Shown here in pieces: positions 1 to 9,690 of a stretch of DNA of 64,000 nt. The position numbers were made by a program, and so were the translations under genes. Source of the DNA: Quercus robur. Lineage: Eukaryota > Streptophyta > Magnoliopsida > Fagales > Fagaceae. Each line of letters starts with the position of its first letter. The stretch's first letter is position 1. The stretch is from positions 69,434,261 through 69,498,260 of the forward strand of contig NC_065537.1 of the NCBI RefSeq assembly GCF_932294415.1, written 5' to 3'. A model generated the notes under the pieces. The model saw nothing but the letters and a program-made list of their open reading frames with translations, had not been told where the DNA came from and ran no database searches.

Positions 1-127
1 CATTTATCTCTTAAATTTTGTTAAAATATAAATTAATAGTAGACAAATTTATTGAAAGGACTTGATTTAGACTTCTAGCCCAACGAGTATATGGACTTAA
101 GCCCAAAAAAGCCCAAAGTAATAAATT

Positions 128-839
128 TGTAGAGAATGGGTTGGAAAACTGGGTTTTAGTGAATCAGATAACAGAAAAATAAATTTTGATTGCAAAAAGA
201 GAAAGATAACAGAAGTTTATTAAAGAACAACATCCTTGGATTGGTCCGAGGATACTGATTCTTAAATATTTGTTTTTAAAGCTTTGTTATAAGTCTAGTT
301 CCCAGTTTGCAATGGTGTTTTTTTTTCTCTCTCCCCTTCCTCATGAAGGGTCTCTCGCATTATATAGCCCTCTTTGGGCCATCTTGATCCTACACTTGTT
401 GATCATTTGAGCCCTTACTTGAGTACCTGTCCCATCAGACACCCTCTTTGATTTTCTGTTAGTTGCGTTCGCCAAGGCGGCACTATCCAGAGGTATTCTC
501 CACATAAATGCGGTTAGAAAAGTAGCTGTAATGCATTTAATGCGGTGGTGGCAGTTTTCCCTTATATATTTTTGAATTTCCTTCATTCTCGCACGTTCAT
601 GAGACACATCCCTCTAACTGGAACCTCTTAGAGGGTTACCCTAGTTGCTGGAATACATACTTGAGCTGCATTCATCATATCCGAGGAGAAGCTCCTGCTC
701 GGACCATCTTCCATTCATTTCTTACTTATGAAACTTTAGTTGGGAACCCCTGATAACTATTCACCCCTCCTCGGACCATTCAGCGTCCTCGGACAAAAGA
801 TCAAGGCGCAATATATTATTCTGGGCCTTTATCCCTACA
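128..839 (-). mobile_element. LTR-like block (solo or truncated LTR)
   Basis: The block opens with TGTAGAGA and closes with TATCCCTACA, so it has TG...CA ends and an 8-bp imperfect inverted terminus, as in LTRs. On the minus strand a TATA-like GCTATATAAT lies at 359-368 with a G/A-rich stretch after it, which fits a minus-strand LTR promoter. The repeated motif CCTCGGAC occurs several times. I found no matching 5-bp target duplication and no primer-binding site beside it, so the exact ends and the solo status are inferred. No protein can be supported here. Confidence 0.45.
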
Positions 840-1875
840 TTTATTATATCTAGAAATATGCCAAAAGATAGACTATATATTTATAAGAACAAAAGAGAAA
901 AAACAAAAACACTTACTTCATCTTAATTATTAAAAAAAATTAAATCCTTTTTTTTTTTCTCACTGCTGACCTTATTGTTCTTTATCTTAGTCTTTTTTTC
1001 TTTCTTTTTCTTTTTTCCTTTTTTTAAGCTTTCCTTGTGGTAGATGCTCATCTAGGGGGGACAATGTGTGTCTTGGTTCAATCTTCAGATGACTAATAAT
1101 TAACTTTAAATTTATTCTCCCTTCCTTCTTTTTCTTAAATGCAAAAGAGTAAAACTGTGATAGCAATCTCATCTGCGACTTTATCTCTCTATTTCCTTTT
1201 TTTTTTTTTTTTTTTTAATATCCATGGACGTTTACTTAGACATGGTAAAGTACTAAAGTTTAACCCGACTTGATAACCTAATCCAAATCTTTTTTTTTTT
1301 TTAACTCAGTTAAAGTGGGTCGAATCATAAAGCAATCCATTTTTTACGAGTTATGGCAAAAGTTGCCATCCTAATATTTTCCATTTAATGATGATAATAT
1401 AAGTTTATTTAATATGAATAGTCTCTTAAACAATCTTCTCAAAAAATGAAAACAAAAATCAATTAAACAACAATTTTACTGATACCCCTTATTGATTCAT
1501 ATGGAACTACTATATCATTTATAAATAAGTAAATAACTAAACATTAATGCATATTTTTGAAAATAAAACTAAATTAATGCATATTTTTGAAAATAAAACT
1601 AAGTGTCAACCAATATACCTCTAAAATAAGTATATCCAGAATTAGACCGTGAATCTAAAATAAGTTTTCAAAATTGTAAATTTTTATATGTTTTTATCTT
1701 TTGTCAAATTAGTTATCCAATAGGGCATTTGTAATGTTGTTTTTAGATTCGGAATGTTGATATTTTGTTAAAATGGAAGCTGTGTGATTGTTTTAATTAT
1801 AAATTCAAATGGTAGACTAGGCTTGTTTGTGACTGAGCCGTTTTGTTTTGGTTAGCAATCTTGGGATTCGTATAA
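840..1875. other. AT-rich intergenic stretch, no gene seen
   Basis: Only AT-rich sequence with poly-T runs (near 1199-1217 and 1289-1302) and a short direct duplication around 1545-1602. No coding, RNA or mobile-element signal that I can support. Confidence 0.5.
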
Positions 1876-1884
1876 TTTTATTAT

Positions 1885-3353
1885 GGCGAAAAGCACATTT
1901 TCGTCTTTACATTTTCACACGATTTCCACTTTGGTCCCTATATTTTATTTTCATCGCTTTTAGTTCCTATTTAGAAAAACGCCTTCTATTTTAGTCCTTT
2001 CCGTCAATGCCGTTAGGGCACTGACCTACGTGGCAAACGGAATTATTAAAACAATAATAAAAAATTTTATTTTCTGATTAAAAAATGCCAAGTCAGCATT
2101 TAAATTTTAAAAAATAATTTATTAATTTTAACTAAATAAAAAACAGAAATAAAAATAAAAAAATCACATTAATTGAGATCGAAGTGTGTCTTGAGCAAGA
2201 ACATAAATTTAGATCTAAGAACACAAAATTAAAATCCAAAAATCACAAACCCAAAAAATAAGAACATAAAATTAAACCTGACCAAGGAATTAAACATGAA
2301 AACAAACACAAAACACAAACCCAAAAAATTAAAATAAAACTAGCACAACACTCCCACTCTCATTTTATACTTCTTTTTCTTCGTTCTTTCCAGATCCATT
2401 ACTTGCTCTATTTGTGTTTGTATCTTTGTTTTTCTTCTTTCTTTTCAGATCCATGACTCTCTCTTTCTCTCTCAAATACCAACACCTTAGTGTTCAACAT
2501 ATGGCTGCCGACGCAGCGCACGAGTGACGCCATGGTGGTGCGCCTTGTCGAGACGCTCTCCAAGCAGTCCATTCTCTCCAAGTGCTACGGCACCTTGCCA
2601 AGCGACGAGGCCTCCTCCGCCGCGCACCTTATCGAGACAGAGGCTTTCTCCAATGCCGTTGCATCCGCCTCTGCCGAGGACGACGACATCAAGATCCTCT
2701 AGGTTTATTCTCGCGAGATCAGCCACAAAATTCTTGACATTGTTAAGACTCGTGCCTCCTCTGCCGCCGCTTCTTCTGTCGTCGACGCTGGAACTGTGCC
2801 ACAGACTCCGTCTCTCAAGGTTGCTTCCGCCACCACTGCCAGTGAGGATAACTCTCCTACCGTCATTGAATCTTAATCTCTCTCTAGGATTTAGCTTTTC
2901 TGGTATGCTAGGATAACTGTGTATTTGTGTTTGGTTGACAAGAAAGGGCAAGAAAATGCTATAGGTTAATTTTTTGTTATTATTTTCTGGGTTGATGATT
3001 TTTGGATTTTAATTTTATATTCTTAGATTTGAGTTTGTATTATTGTTCAAGACATACTTTGATCTCAATTAATGTGATTTTTTATTTTTATTTCTATTTT
3101 TTTATTTAGTTAAAAGTAATAATTTTTTTTAAAATTTAAATGCTGACTTGGCATTTTTTAATGACAAAATAAATTTTTTTATTATTATTTTAATAATTCT
3201 GTTTGCCATGTAGGTCAGTGCCCTAACGGCACTGACGAAATGACTAAAATAGAAGGCGTTTTTCTAAATAGGAACTAAAAGCAGTGAAAATAAAATATAG
3301 GGACCAAAGTGAGAATCATGTGAAAATGTAGGGACGAAAATGTGCTTTTCGCC
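1885..3353 (+). mobile_element. Pack-MULE (Mutator-like element with captured gene fragment)
   Basis: A 1469-bp element bounded by very long terminal inverted repeats, about 1885-2250 and 2995-3353. Both begin GGCGAAAAGCACATTTTCG and stay alignable for about 360 bp. It is flanked by a perfect 9-bp duplication, TTTTATTAT, at 1876-1884 and 3354-3362. Long TIRs with 9-bp target duplications are the hallmark of Mutator-like elements. There is no transposase ORF. The interior instead carries a GC-richer gene fragment (2490-2876), which makes this a Pack-MULE, a non-autonomous element that carries host exon sequence. The arms differ at scattered bases, so it is not brand new. Confidence 0.92.
2490..2876 (+). 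pseudogene. WPP-domain protein fragment captured in Pack-MULE
   Basis: The reading frame from 2490 to the TAA at 2874-2876 resembles plant WPP-domain proteins (WPP1/WPP2, the MFP1-attachment-factor family), which sit at the nuclear envelope and Golgi and share their domain with RanGAP. Visible landmarks are IWLPTQRT, where family members have WPP, then a VRLVETLSKQSILSKCYGT-like block, DEASSAAHLIE, EAF, and a YSREISHKILD block after the stop. The Trp-Pro-Pro signature is degraded to Trp-Leu-Pro. An in-frame TAG at 2700-2702 stands where the family has Gln (CAG to TAG). There is no in-frame ATG ahead of the fragment, so the N-terminus was not captured. The sequence is markedly GC-richer than its surroundings, in line with capture from elsewhere. 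It is very probably non-functional as a full WPP protein. The truncated 70-codon frame could only be translated from a non-AUG start or as a fusion. Confidence 0.82.
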
Positions 3354-3390
3354 TTTTATTATTAATGAACAATTTTTAATTTGTTGACAT

Positions 3391-3585
3391 GAACTTTTTC
3401 TTGACATGAATGAATTCAAACTAATGAATTTCATACCAAGTAATTTGCTATATGACTTAGAGCATTTGTTTCTAAAAAAAAAAAGGAAAAAAAACTTAGA
3501 GCATTTGTATGATCAACTCATGTAAATATAATAATATATTTTTCTTATTTTACACAACCACTTTTCAAAAACACTTATGTGAGTA
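3391..3585 (+). repeat. Repeat unit A, 5' part
   Basis: This segment aligns by eye with 7850-8035 (shared TTTCTTGACATGAATGAATT, then a block ending CACTTTTCAAAAACACTTAT). It is the upstream end of the dispersed unit that recurs as B, C and D further on. Its continuation is displaced to 4516 by the stretch at 3586-4515. Confidence 0.7.
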
Positions 3586-4515
3586 CATGACTCGCACCAA
3601 TCGGTATTTGTCCGCTTTGGGGAGCCAGTCCCTCACGGTTTTGTCACGAAGGGGTGGGAGCCCAAGGATTTTGCCTTTGAGGTGATTGACACCTAGGCTC
3701 ACCTGAGTCCTACATCGCCTAAGTAACCCTCCTACTCATGGTTTATAAGCTTCTGGAGCGACCATGAGTGCACATCCATCTATAGATGTGCATTGTAGTG
3801 CAAAGCTATATAAAAAAAAAAAAAAAAAAAAAATTATTTAACTTTTCTCTCTCTTTTCCATTAAAATATTCTTTTTCTCTCTCTCTTCCTTCTCTTTCTT
3901 TTCGTCAGACTCTCAGACCTCTCTTTTCGTTCTCTATCTCTTCATTATCTTTTCTCTCTTCTTTTCGCGTGATCGGCGATGGCGTGGGTCGGTGGGTTTC
4001 GTGGATGGCGTGGGTTAGTGGGTCGGCGATGGCATGATCGACGATGACGATGGCGATGGCGATGGCTGGTCTTCTCTCTCTTGATGAAGCTCAGATGGTG
4101 GATTTGATGGTGGTCTGGGGTGCTCGGCAATGGCGATGGTTGGCCTTCTCTCTTGCGATCCATCTCAGATGGTGGGTTTGATGGTGGTCTGGGGTGCTAG
4201 CTCAACACTCTTGGTTTGAAAATCAAGCTCAGATTTGTTGGATTTTTGGCAGTGGTTATGGGTGGTTGTTCTTTGGCAGTGGTTGTGGATTGTGCCGTTT
4301 GTAGTGTTTATTTTGGTGTAGTATGTATTATTTTATTAGAATAGATGTATTATTTTATTGTAGTAGATATATTATTCTATTGTATTGTTTATATTATTTT
4401 ATTATGTTGAAAGCTAAAATAGATCCATTACTGCAGCATGTATGTAAGTAAAATAGATAAAATAACTTTTGGTGGAGCTAAATAGCTATATTTTTAGCTC
4501 TACTGCTGTGGATGC
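3586..4515. other. Unclassified insertion inside repeat unit A
   Basis: Relative to unit B, this roughly 930-bp stretch is extra. It starts in a block with TCGCACCAATCGG, has a short hairpin at about 3773-3795 (GCACATC...GATGTGC), a poly-A run, a TC-rich tract (about 3845-3960), a GATGGC-rich stretch and a roughly 85-bp imperfect tandem duplication at about 4070-4200. It ends in GTGGATGCTCTAA, and TTAGAGCAT occurs at 3495-3503, which suggests Tourist/Harbinger-like ends with TTA/TAA. Small frames here look like simple-sequence artefacts. The element class is not settled. Confidence 0.4.
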
Positions 4516-4791
4516 TCTAAATAAAGATAAAATTAACTAAAACAATGCAATGAGATCCATAAATAGTAATAAAAATAAATTAAATAATAAAATAAGCTAA
4601 TTTTTTAAACTGGAGCCAAACACACACTAGGTTTATTATTATTATTATTGATCGACTTTTGTTTTGAGAGTAAACAGTAGATATTATTCACCGACTTGTT
4701 TGCCTATCATATCATTTATTATTATTATTTTTATTTTTAAAATTTCTATCTAGAAGATAGTTTCATATATTCATATTATCTCTTTTTAAAA

Positions 4792-4969
4792 GAGAAATGC
4801 TGGTACCACACCCTTGTGCACAACTTTGTGCCACAACTCGCCACATGGCGAGTTGTGGTTAGTTAGTGTGTGTCCCTACATGGCCCACTAACACACTCTA
4901 ACCAACCACAACTCGCCATGTGGCGAGTTGTGGCATAAAGTTGTGCAAAAGTGTGTGGAACCAGCATTG
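4792..4969. mobile_element. Foldback MITE (MULE- or hAT-like) in repeat unit A
   Basis: About 180 bp forming an almost complete inverted repeat. The left arm (AATGCTGGTACCACAC...) and right arm (...GTGTGTGGAACCAGCATT) pair through a CCACAACTCGCCACATGGCG block. CTCTTTTTAAAA occurs on both sides (4780-4791 and 4970-4981), so the target duplication is 7-11 bp depending on where the TIR is cut. Units B, C and D provide empty sites at about 8931, 10151 and 11604, where the flanks are joined without the insert. That is direct evidence of insertion. Confidence 0.85.
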
Positions 4970-5117
4970 CTCTTTTTAAAATTTTGAATAAACTTCTCCA
5001 CCGTCCACACACTGACATGCATTTACAGTACACAGTCTACATAATCTGTACCTATTTTGTTGTGTTATCAAGAATAAGGTCCATAGCTTTTTTAGATTCC
5101 AACATGCTCTGCAACTA

Positions 5118-5153
5118 TCACGTGGGTTGATGTGATATCACATCAACCCCCAC
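5118..5153. promoter_or_regulatory. G-box plus 26-bp perfect palindrome
   Basis: CACGTG, the plant G-box core bound by bZIP and bHLH factors, leads directly into a perfect 26-bp palindrome at 5124-5149 centred on TGATATCA. The same pair recurs in units B and C, with small changes in the right arm. Binding is inferred from the motif only. The palindrome could equally be a transposon-derived structure. Confidence 0.45.
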
Positions 5154-5559
5154 TTTTGTCCCATAAAAAAAAAACCCCACTTTTGTTATTAATGTTATAA
5201 TTTTTATTATCCAAAAATGTTATAATTTTTTTATATATATTTTAATTAGTTGTATGACTTTTCAATTTGTACCTATTTTTAATTTTTTATATTTGAATCA
5301 GTTTATTTAATTTATATTTGTCTGATATATTTTCATTAATTATCTTTTATTTAATAATAATAATTTATTAATTATTTTAAAAAATAATTCTTTTACAATG
5401 AAATAAAGTTTTAATCAAACTTTATCACTCATAATTGGTTTTGGGTTACATATGATAGGTTTAAATTTATGAAGTTTCTTCGATGGTAACGAATTAACAA
5501 TGAAAATAGAGTTTACATCTAATTAAAACTCATGATTTTCTCAACAGAATAATAATAAT

Positions 5560-6080
5560 AAAATCCATAGATCACTCATAAATCATTATTTTTTTTATTA
5601 TTATTTTGGTTGAAGATCACTTATAATATAAATTATATCATATTTCAAAAAGATCCTTATATTTATTTAGAAAAATTCCTAGAACACTAAAGTTGCAAGT
5701 AAAATAGGACAGAAAGAAAGAATAACACTTATTTACTTAAACAATAATGAAGTTCACAGCAAATTGGTGCAGTCGGTCTCATCAAATCACCGCTCTTTCC
5801 ATTTTCCAAGCCCACAAAAAACGGCATATGGAATAAAAACACCAATCCCAGTGGGCATCTATTGCTGACGAGTGGGCTTGGCCTTTTTTAGTTACATAGA
5901 CTGGGGCGTTAGTCACCGTGACTTGTAAATACTAAACACTATAATATTGACACGACCTCAGCAAGAGGAAAGGAGAAAAAGCAGTCTAAAGTTTTAGAAT
6001 AAAAAACAAAGTTTTCTTTGGGCATAATTATTGAGGCCAGCTGTTGTGAAATTCTTGGTTTTGTGCTTTGTTGATGCTGA
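5560..6080 (+). promoter_or_regulatory. CNL promoter remnant P1
   Basis: Aligns by eye with 6975-7640 and, at its right end, with the RGA1 upstream region (19735-19790) through GGGCATAATTATTGAGGC. It carries the AGCAAGAGGAAAGGAGAAAA and CAGTCTAAAGTTTT blocks found in the other copies. No CNL start codon follows. The copy ends in unrelated sequence, so this is a detached promoter duplicate rather than a working promoter. Confidence 0.65.
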
Positions 6081-6370
6081 CCAGACCACATGTACCCGTT
6101 CTTCCTTTTTCTTTTTCTTTTTTAATTTTTTTCTTTTATTGTGTGTGATGAGATAGATTGAGATCAGTTGTAATAAATATTATACCAAATATAATTGGTG
6201 TGAATAACTAAGATTTAAAGTTATAATTTTAAATCTCAATCATTGAGTAAAAAAAAAAAAAAAAAAAAGAGTGAAAGTAAAAAACAGTAGAATTAATAAA
6301 AACAAAAAAAATGTGAGAGCATCCAGTATTAATAGCCACACTCTTATATACTATACACTCATTGTAAAAG
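6081..6370. other. Intergenic, AT-rich, nothing recognised
   Basis: Contains poly-T and poly-A runs (the latter near 6250-6268) and no supportable gene or element. Confidence 0.4.
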
Positions 6371-6968
6371 TTTCAATATTAGTGGGCTTCTTTAAATTTA
6401 AAAATAGATTGTACTGGTTTCCAGCTTCCCCCACCCTTTTTTTTTTCCCATGTCTCATTTGATCTTGAAGATTCATTAAGAAAACTTTCAATTTTGAAGA
6501 TTAAAAGAATGAAGATATGAAAAATTCTTATAGCTAGTGTAGGAGGGAATTTGAGTAACTTCACTTGTGATGCACTTGTTTCAAATCTCAATTATTTACG
6601 AATATTAGATTTGAGTAAGTTAAATCTAAGTGTAATGTCACATTCAATTGAAAAATTAAAACATTTAAGATATCTTGATCTTTTTAAAAATTAAGATATT
6701 AAATTTCTTCCTAATTCTATTACCAAGGTGCTAAATTTATTGACCTTAAAACTCGGTGGTTATCGCTCACTTAAAGAATTACTGCGGGGACTTCAGAAGT
6801 TGGTCAATTTTAGGCATTTAGGCGTTAGTAATTGTGTCAAATTGACACATATGCCCCTTGGACTTGGGCATCTTATTTCTCTTTAGATACCACCTCTGTT
6901 TTTTGTGAGGCAAAAGGCTAGGTCTGGCGGTGGGCTAAGTGAATTGAAGTAGCTGAGCAATTTGAGGA
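6371..6968 (+). pseudogene. CNL LRR-region pseudogene fragment
   Basis: A piece of the CNL LRR region without any NB-ARC. Readable segments include TLDL-type and LKHLRYLDL-type repeats, LPNSITK, and a GLGHLISL-like block, matching RGA1 residues of roughly 530-690. Frame-breaking changes are plentiful: a TAA in the first coding block, TGA in place of CGA before the KNSYS-type segment, TAA after the LRYLDLF block, and TAG in the ISL and LK blocks. The same fragment, better preserved, is at 61740-62290, and both share about 70 bp of the same non-coding sequence just upstream (from GGGCTTCTTTAAATTTAAA). At 6969 it stops abruptly against promoter remnant P2. Confidence 0.85.
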
Positions 6969-7682
6969 TGACTCATAAATCATTACTTTTTTTTTTTTTT
7001 GGGTTGAAGATCACTTATAACACAAATTATATAATATTTCAAAAAGATTCTTATATTTATTTAGAAAAATTCCTAGCACGCTAAAGTTGCAGATAAAAAG
7101 GGACAGAAAGAGAGAATAACACTTGTTTACTTAAATAGCAATGAAGTTCACGGCAAATCAGTGCAGTTGTTCTCATCAAATCACCGCTCTTTCCAAATCC
7201 ACAAAAAATGACATAGGGTGAAAAAACACCAACCCCAGTGGGCCCCCATTGCTGACAAGTGGGCTGGGCCTTTTTCAGTTACAGAGACTGGGCCATTAGT
7301 CACAATTTTAGAGCGATGATAAATTATATAGAGGAAGGAACGATTAAGTCCAAAATAAAACTAGTCTATGAAATATATAGATGTGACATGACATGACATG
7401 TACCCATCTTATATTATTATTTCTATAAAAATCTTAACCCCAGTGGGCCCCATTGCTACAGCTGCTAGCTGCGTTCACACTAATCACATACACTCGGTTT
7501 CCACTCCCCTTTTGTAAATTATTAACACTGTAACACGAACCCAGCAAAAGGAAAAGGGAAAAAGCAGTCTAAAGTTTTCCAATAAATAAACAACTTTTCC
7601 TCTAGGCATAATTATTGAGGCTAGCTGTATCTCTCGTGACTTTCACTGCTCCGCGAACACATCTAAATATCTAATATTCCTT

Positions 7683-7716
<34 letters not shown>

Positions 7717-7735
7717 GCGGAAGGAGCAATTGCGT
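6969..7735 (+). promoter_or_regulatory. CNL promoter and start-codon remnant P2
   Basis: A CNL upstream region with a 5' leader (GGGCATAATTATTGAGGCTAGCTG, then TTTCACTGCTCCGCGAACACATCTAAAT), ending in GTGGCGGAAGGAGCA. This matches the RGA1/RGA2 start ATGGCGGAAGGAGC, with the first codon now GTG and an (AT)n run in front. After five codons the CNL homology stops, and the sequence continues as GCAATTGCGTAGCAATTGG..., the same non-CNL junction seen inverted at about 15,650. It is a truncated duplicate, not a gene. Confidence 0.75.
7686..7713. repeat. (AT)n microsatellite
   Basis: Uninterrupted AT dinucleotide run of about 28 bp, directly in front of the degraded start codon of P2. It probably expanded within the former 5' leader. 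Confidence 0.9.
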
Positions 7736-7839
7736 AGCAATTGGTTAAAAAGTTTTAACTTCCCATAAAAAGAAAAAAAAAGAAAAAAAAAAAAAAGGTT
7801 TTAACTACCTTTGTGCTTTTGGAATTTAGAATTGTTGTT

Positions 7840-9690
7840 TCACAGTTCACACTTTTTTCTTGACATGAATGAATTCATACTAGTGAATTTCGTACCAAAT
7901 AATTTGCTATATGACTTAGAACATGTGTTTTTGAAAAAGAAAGAAATAAAATATAGAGCATTTGTATGTCTTATGTAAATATAAGAATATATTTTTCCTA
8001 TTTTATACAGCCACTTTTCAAAAACACTTATATACATAAAATTATTTATTTTATACTACATTTTATTAAAATATTATATTTATTAGTTTATTATTATTTT
8101 ATCGGTGTGTATGAATAAAGAAGTATTAAAAAATATATTTGCGTGTAAATAGTATCATAGTAACCATGTATATTTACACGGTTATCGTAACAATAATTAA
8201 AATTTACATTAACTAACATGGTTGATTTTTGGAATTGAATATGCAAAATTTACCATTTATGTTGTTATACATTGAGATATAAGTGCTCTTACCAAGTGAC
8301 AAATACATATTTTCTATACAAAAAATTTCATGTGGAAAAATATGAGTCAACCCCAACTCAATCCTAAGTTGATTGACCCCTATCTCTAAGAGCATTTGTA
8401 TTGACTCATGCAAAAATTTCTATCTATTTTAACATAAAAACTATCTTTTTTCTTTTACATACTCACTTTTCAAAACATTCTATGTTAGATTATCTATTTT
8501 ATACAACATTTCATTAAAGTATCAATTTTTTTTTTAATTGTATATCATTCTTCACATACAACAATCATCATTTACTCTCTTCCTTCATCCTCGAAATACA
8601 TAAAGAAATAATAAAAAATAAAATGAATAGTATCAATATAAATTCACATGATTAAAGCTATAACAAACTGGTAAATTTACACAATCATATGTCTGTCTAT
8701 TTGGGATCTGTTTATTTTGCTGAAATTAAATTTTTTTACTAAAAAAATTATAAATAAAGATAAAAATTAACTGAAATAATACTATAAAATCCGTAAATAA
8801 TAATAAATAATATAATGAGACCATAAATAACACACATGTTTTATTATTATTATTATTAGTATTGACCGACTTAAATCCGATCCGACTTGTTTGCCTATTG
8901 CATCATTTTACCTGTACTCATATCACCTCCTTTTAAAATTTTGAATAAACTTCCCCACCTTCCACACACTGACATGCATTTATTACACTTTACAGTTTAT
9001 ACAGTCTGTAACCATTTCGTTGTGTTATCAACAATAAGGTCCATAGCATTTTTTGATTCCAATATAGTCTGCAACTATCACGTGGGTTGATGTGATATCA
9101 CTATGCAGTTTGCAACATTTACACTATACATCTTACTGCCTATTTTGTTGTGTTACTGGTCCATAGCATTTATTGGTCCATAGCCTTTTTTTATTCCGAT
9201 ATAGTATGCAAGTATCACGTGGGTTGATGTGATATCACATCAATCCCCACTTTTGTTATTATGTTATAATATTTATTATCAAAAAATGTTATAATTTTTT
9301 TTTATATTTTAATTAGTTGTATGACTTTTCAATTTGTACCGATTTTCAATTTTTTATATTTGAACCAGTTTATTTATTTATTTTTTGAGAAAGAGAACCA
9401 GTTCATTTAAATTATATTTGTCTGATATATTTTCATTAATTATCCTTCATTTAGTAACAATAATTTTAAGCAAATCTAAATGTCCATATAAAAATTATCA
9501 TAATACAAAATATGAATTTAGAATAATTTATTTTGTGTTAATACTAATTTATTGAGTTAAATAAATTTCAATTGTGCAAATTTAGAATATAAACTAACCA
9601 CATCATCCAGTAAAGTTGAGATTGTTTTATACTTAAAATTTTGTTTTACTCAAATTATAATTTTGTATTATAAATAATTTTTTTATTTCT
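7840..9690 (+). repeat. Repeat unit B
   Basis: The longest copy of the dispersed unit. Its first part matches unit A at 3391-3585. The part from about 8473 matches unit C from 9697, so B and C lie in tandem with a spacing of 1224 bp. It contains two copies of the 120-bp G-box sub-repeat (starting at 9039 and 9159) and a small 17-bp GGTCCATAGC duplication at about 9158-9195. No coding potential. Confidence 0.75.
9039..9245. repeat. 120-bp G-box tandem repeat, two copies (unit B)
   Basis: GTCCATAGC starts at 9039 and again at 9159, exactly 120 bp apart. Each copy contains CACGTGGGTTGATGTGATAT. The second is truncated and runs into the palindrome's right arm. Confidence 0.85.

Larger units (their letters stand above)
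4516..5480 (+). repeat. Repeat unit A, 3' part
   Basis: Homologous by eye to 8740-9480 (B), 9985-10800 (C) and 11480-12080 (D). Shared landmarks are a (TTA)n run, CCGACTT, the CACACACTGACATGCATTTA block, a GTCCATAGC-TTTTTTGATTCCAA block, the CACGTGGG box with an adjoining palindrome, and a long AT-rich end. Unit A carries a single copy of the 120-bp sub-repeat and is interrupted by a MITE (4792-4969). No coding potential. Whether the unit is an intergenic part of the CNL duplication or a separate element is unknown. Confidence 0.75.

Noticed and set aside
2487..2951. A 154-codon minus-strand frame in the Pack-MULE
   Set aside because: It lies antisense to the WPP-like fragment. The plus strand has the recognisable family motifs; the minus frame is only a by-product of GC-rich codons.
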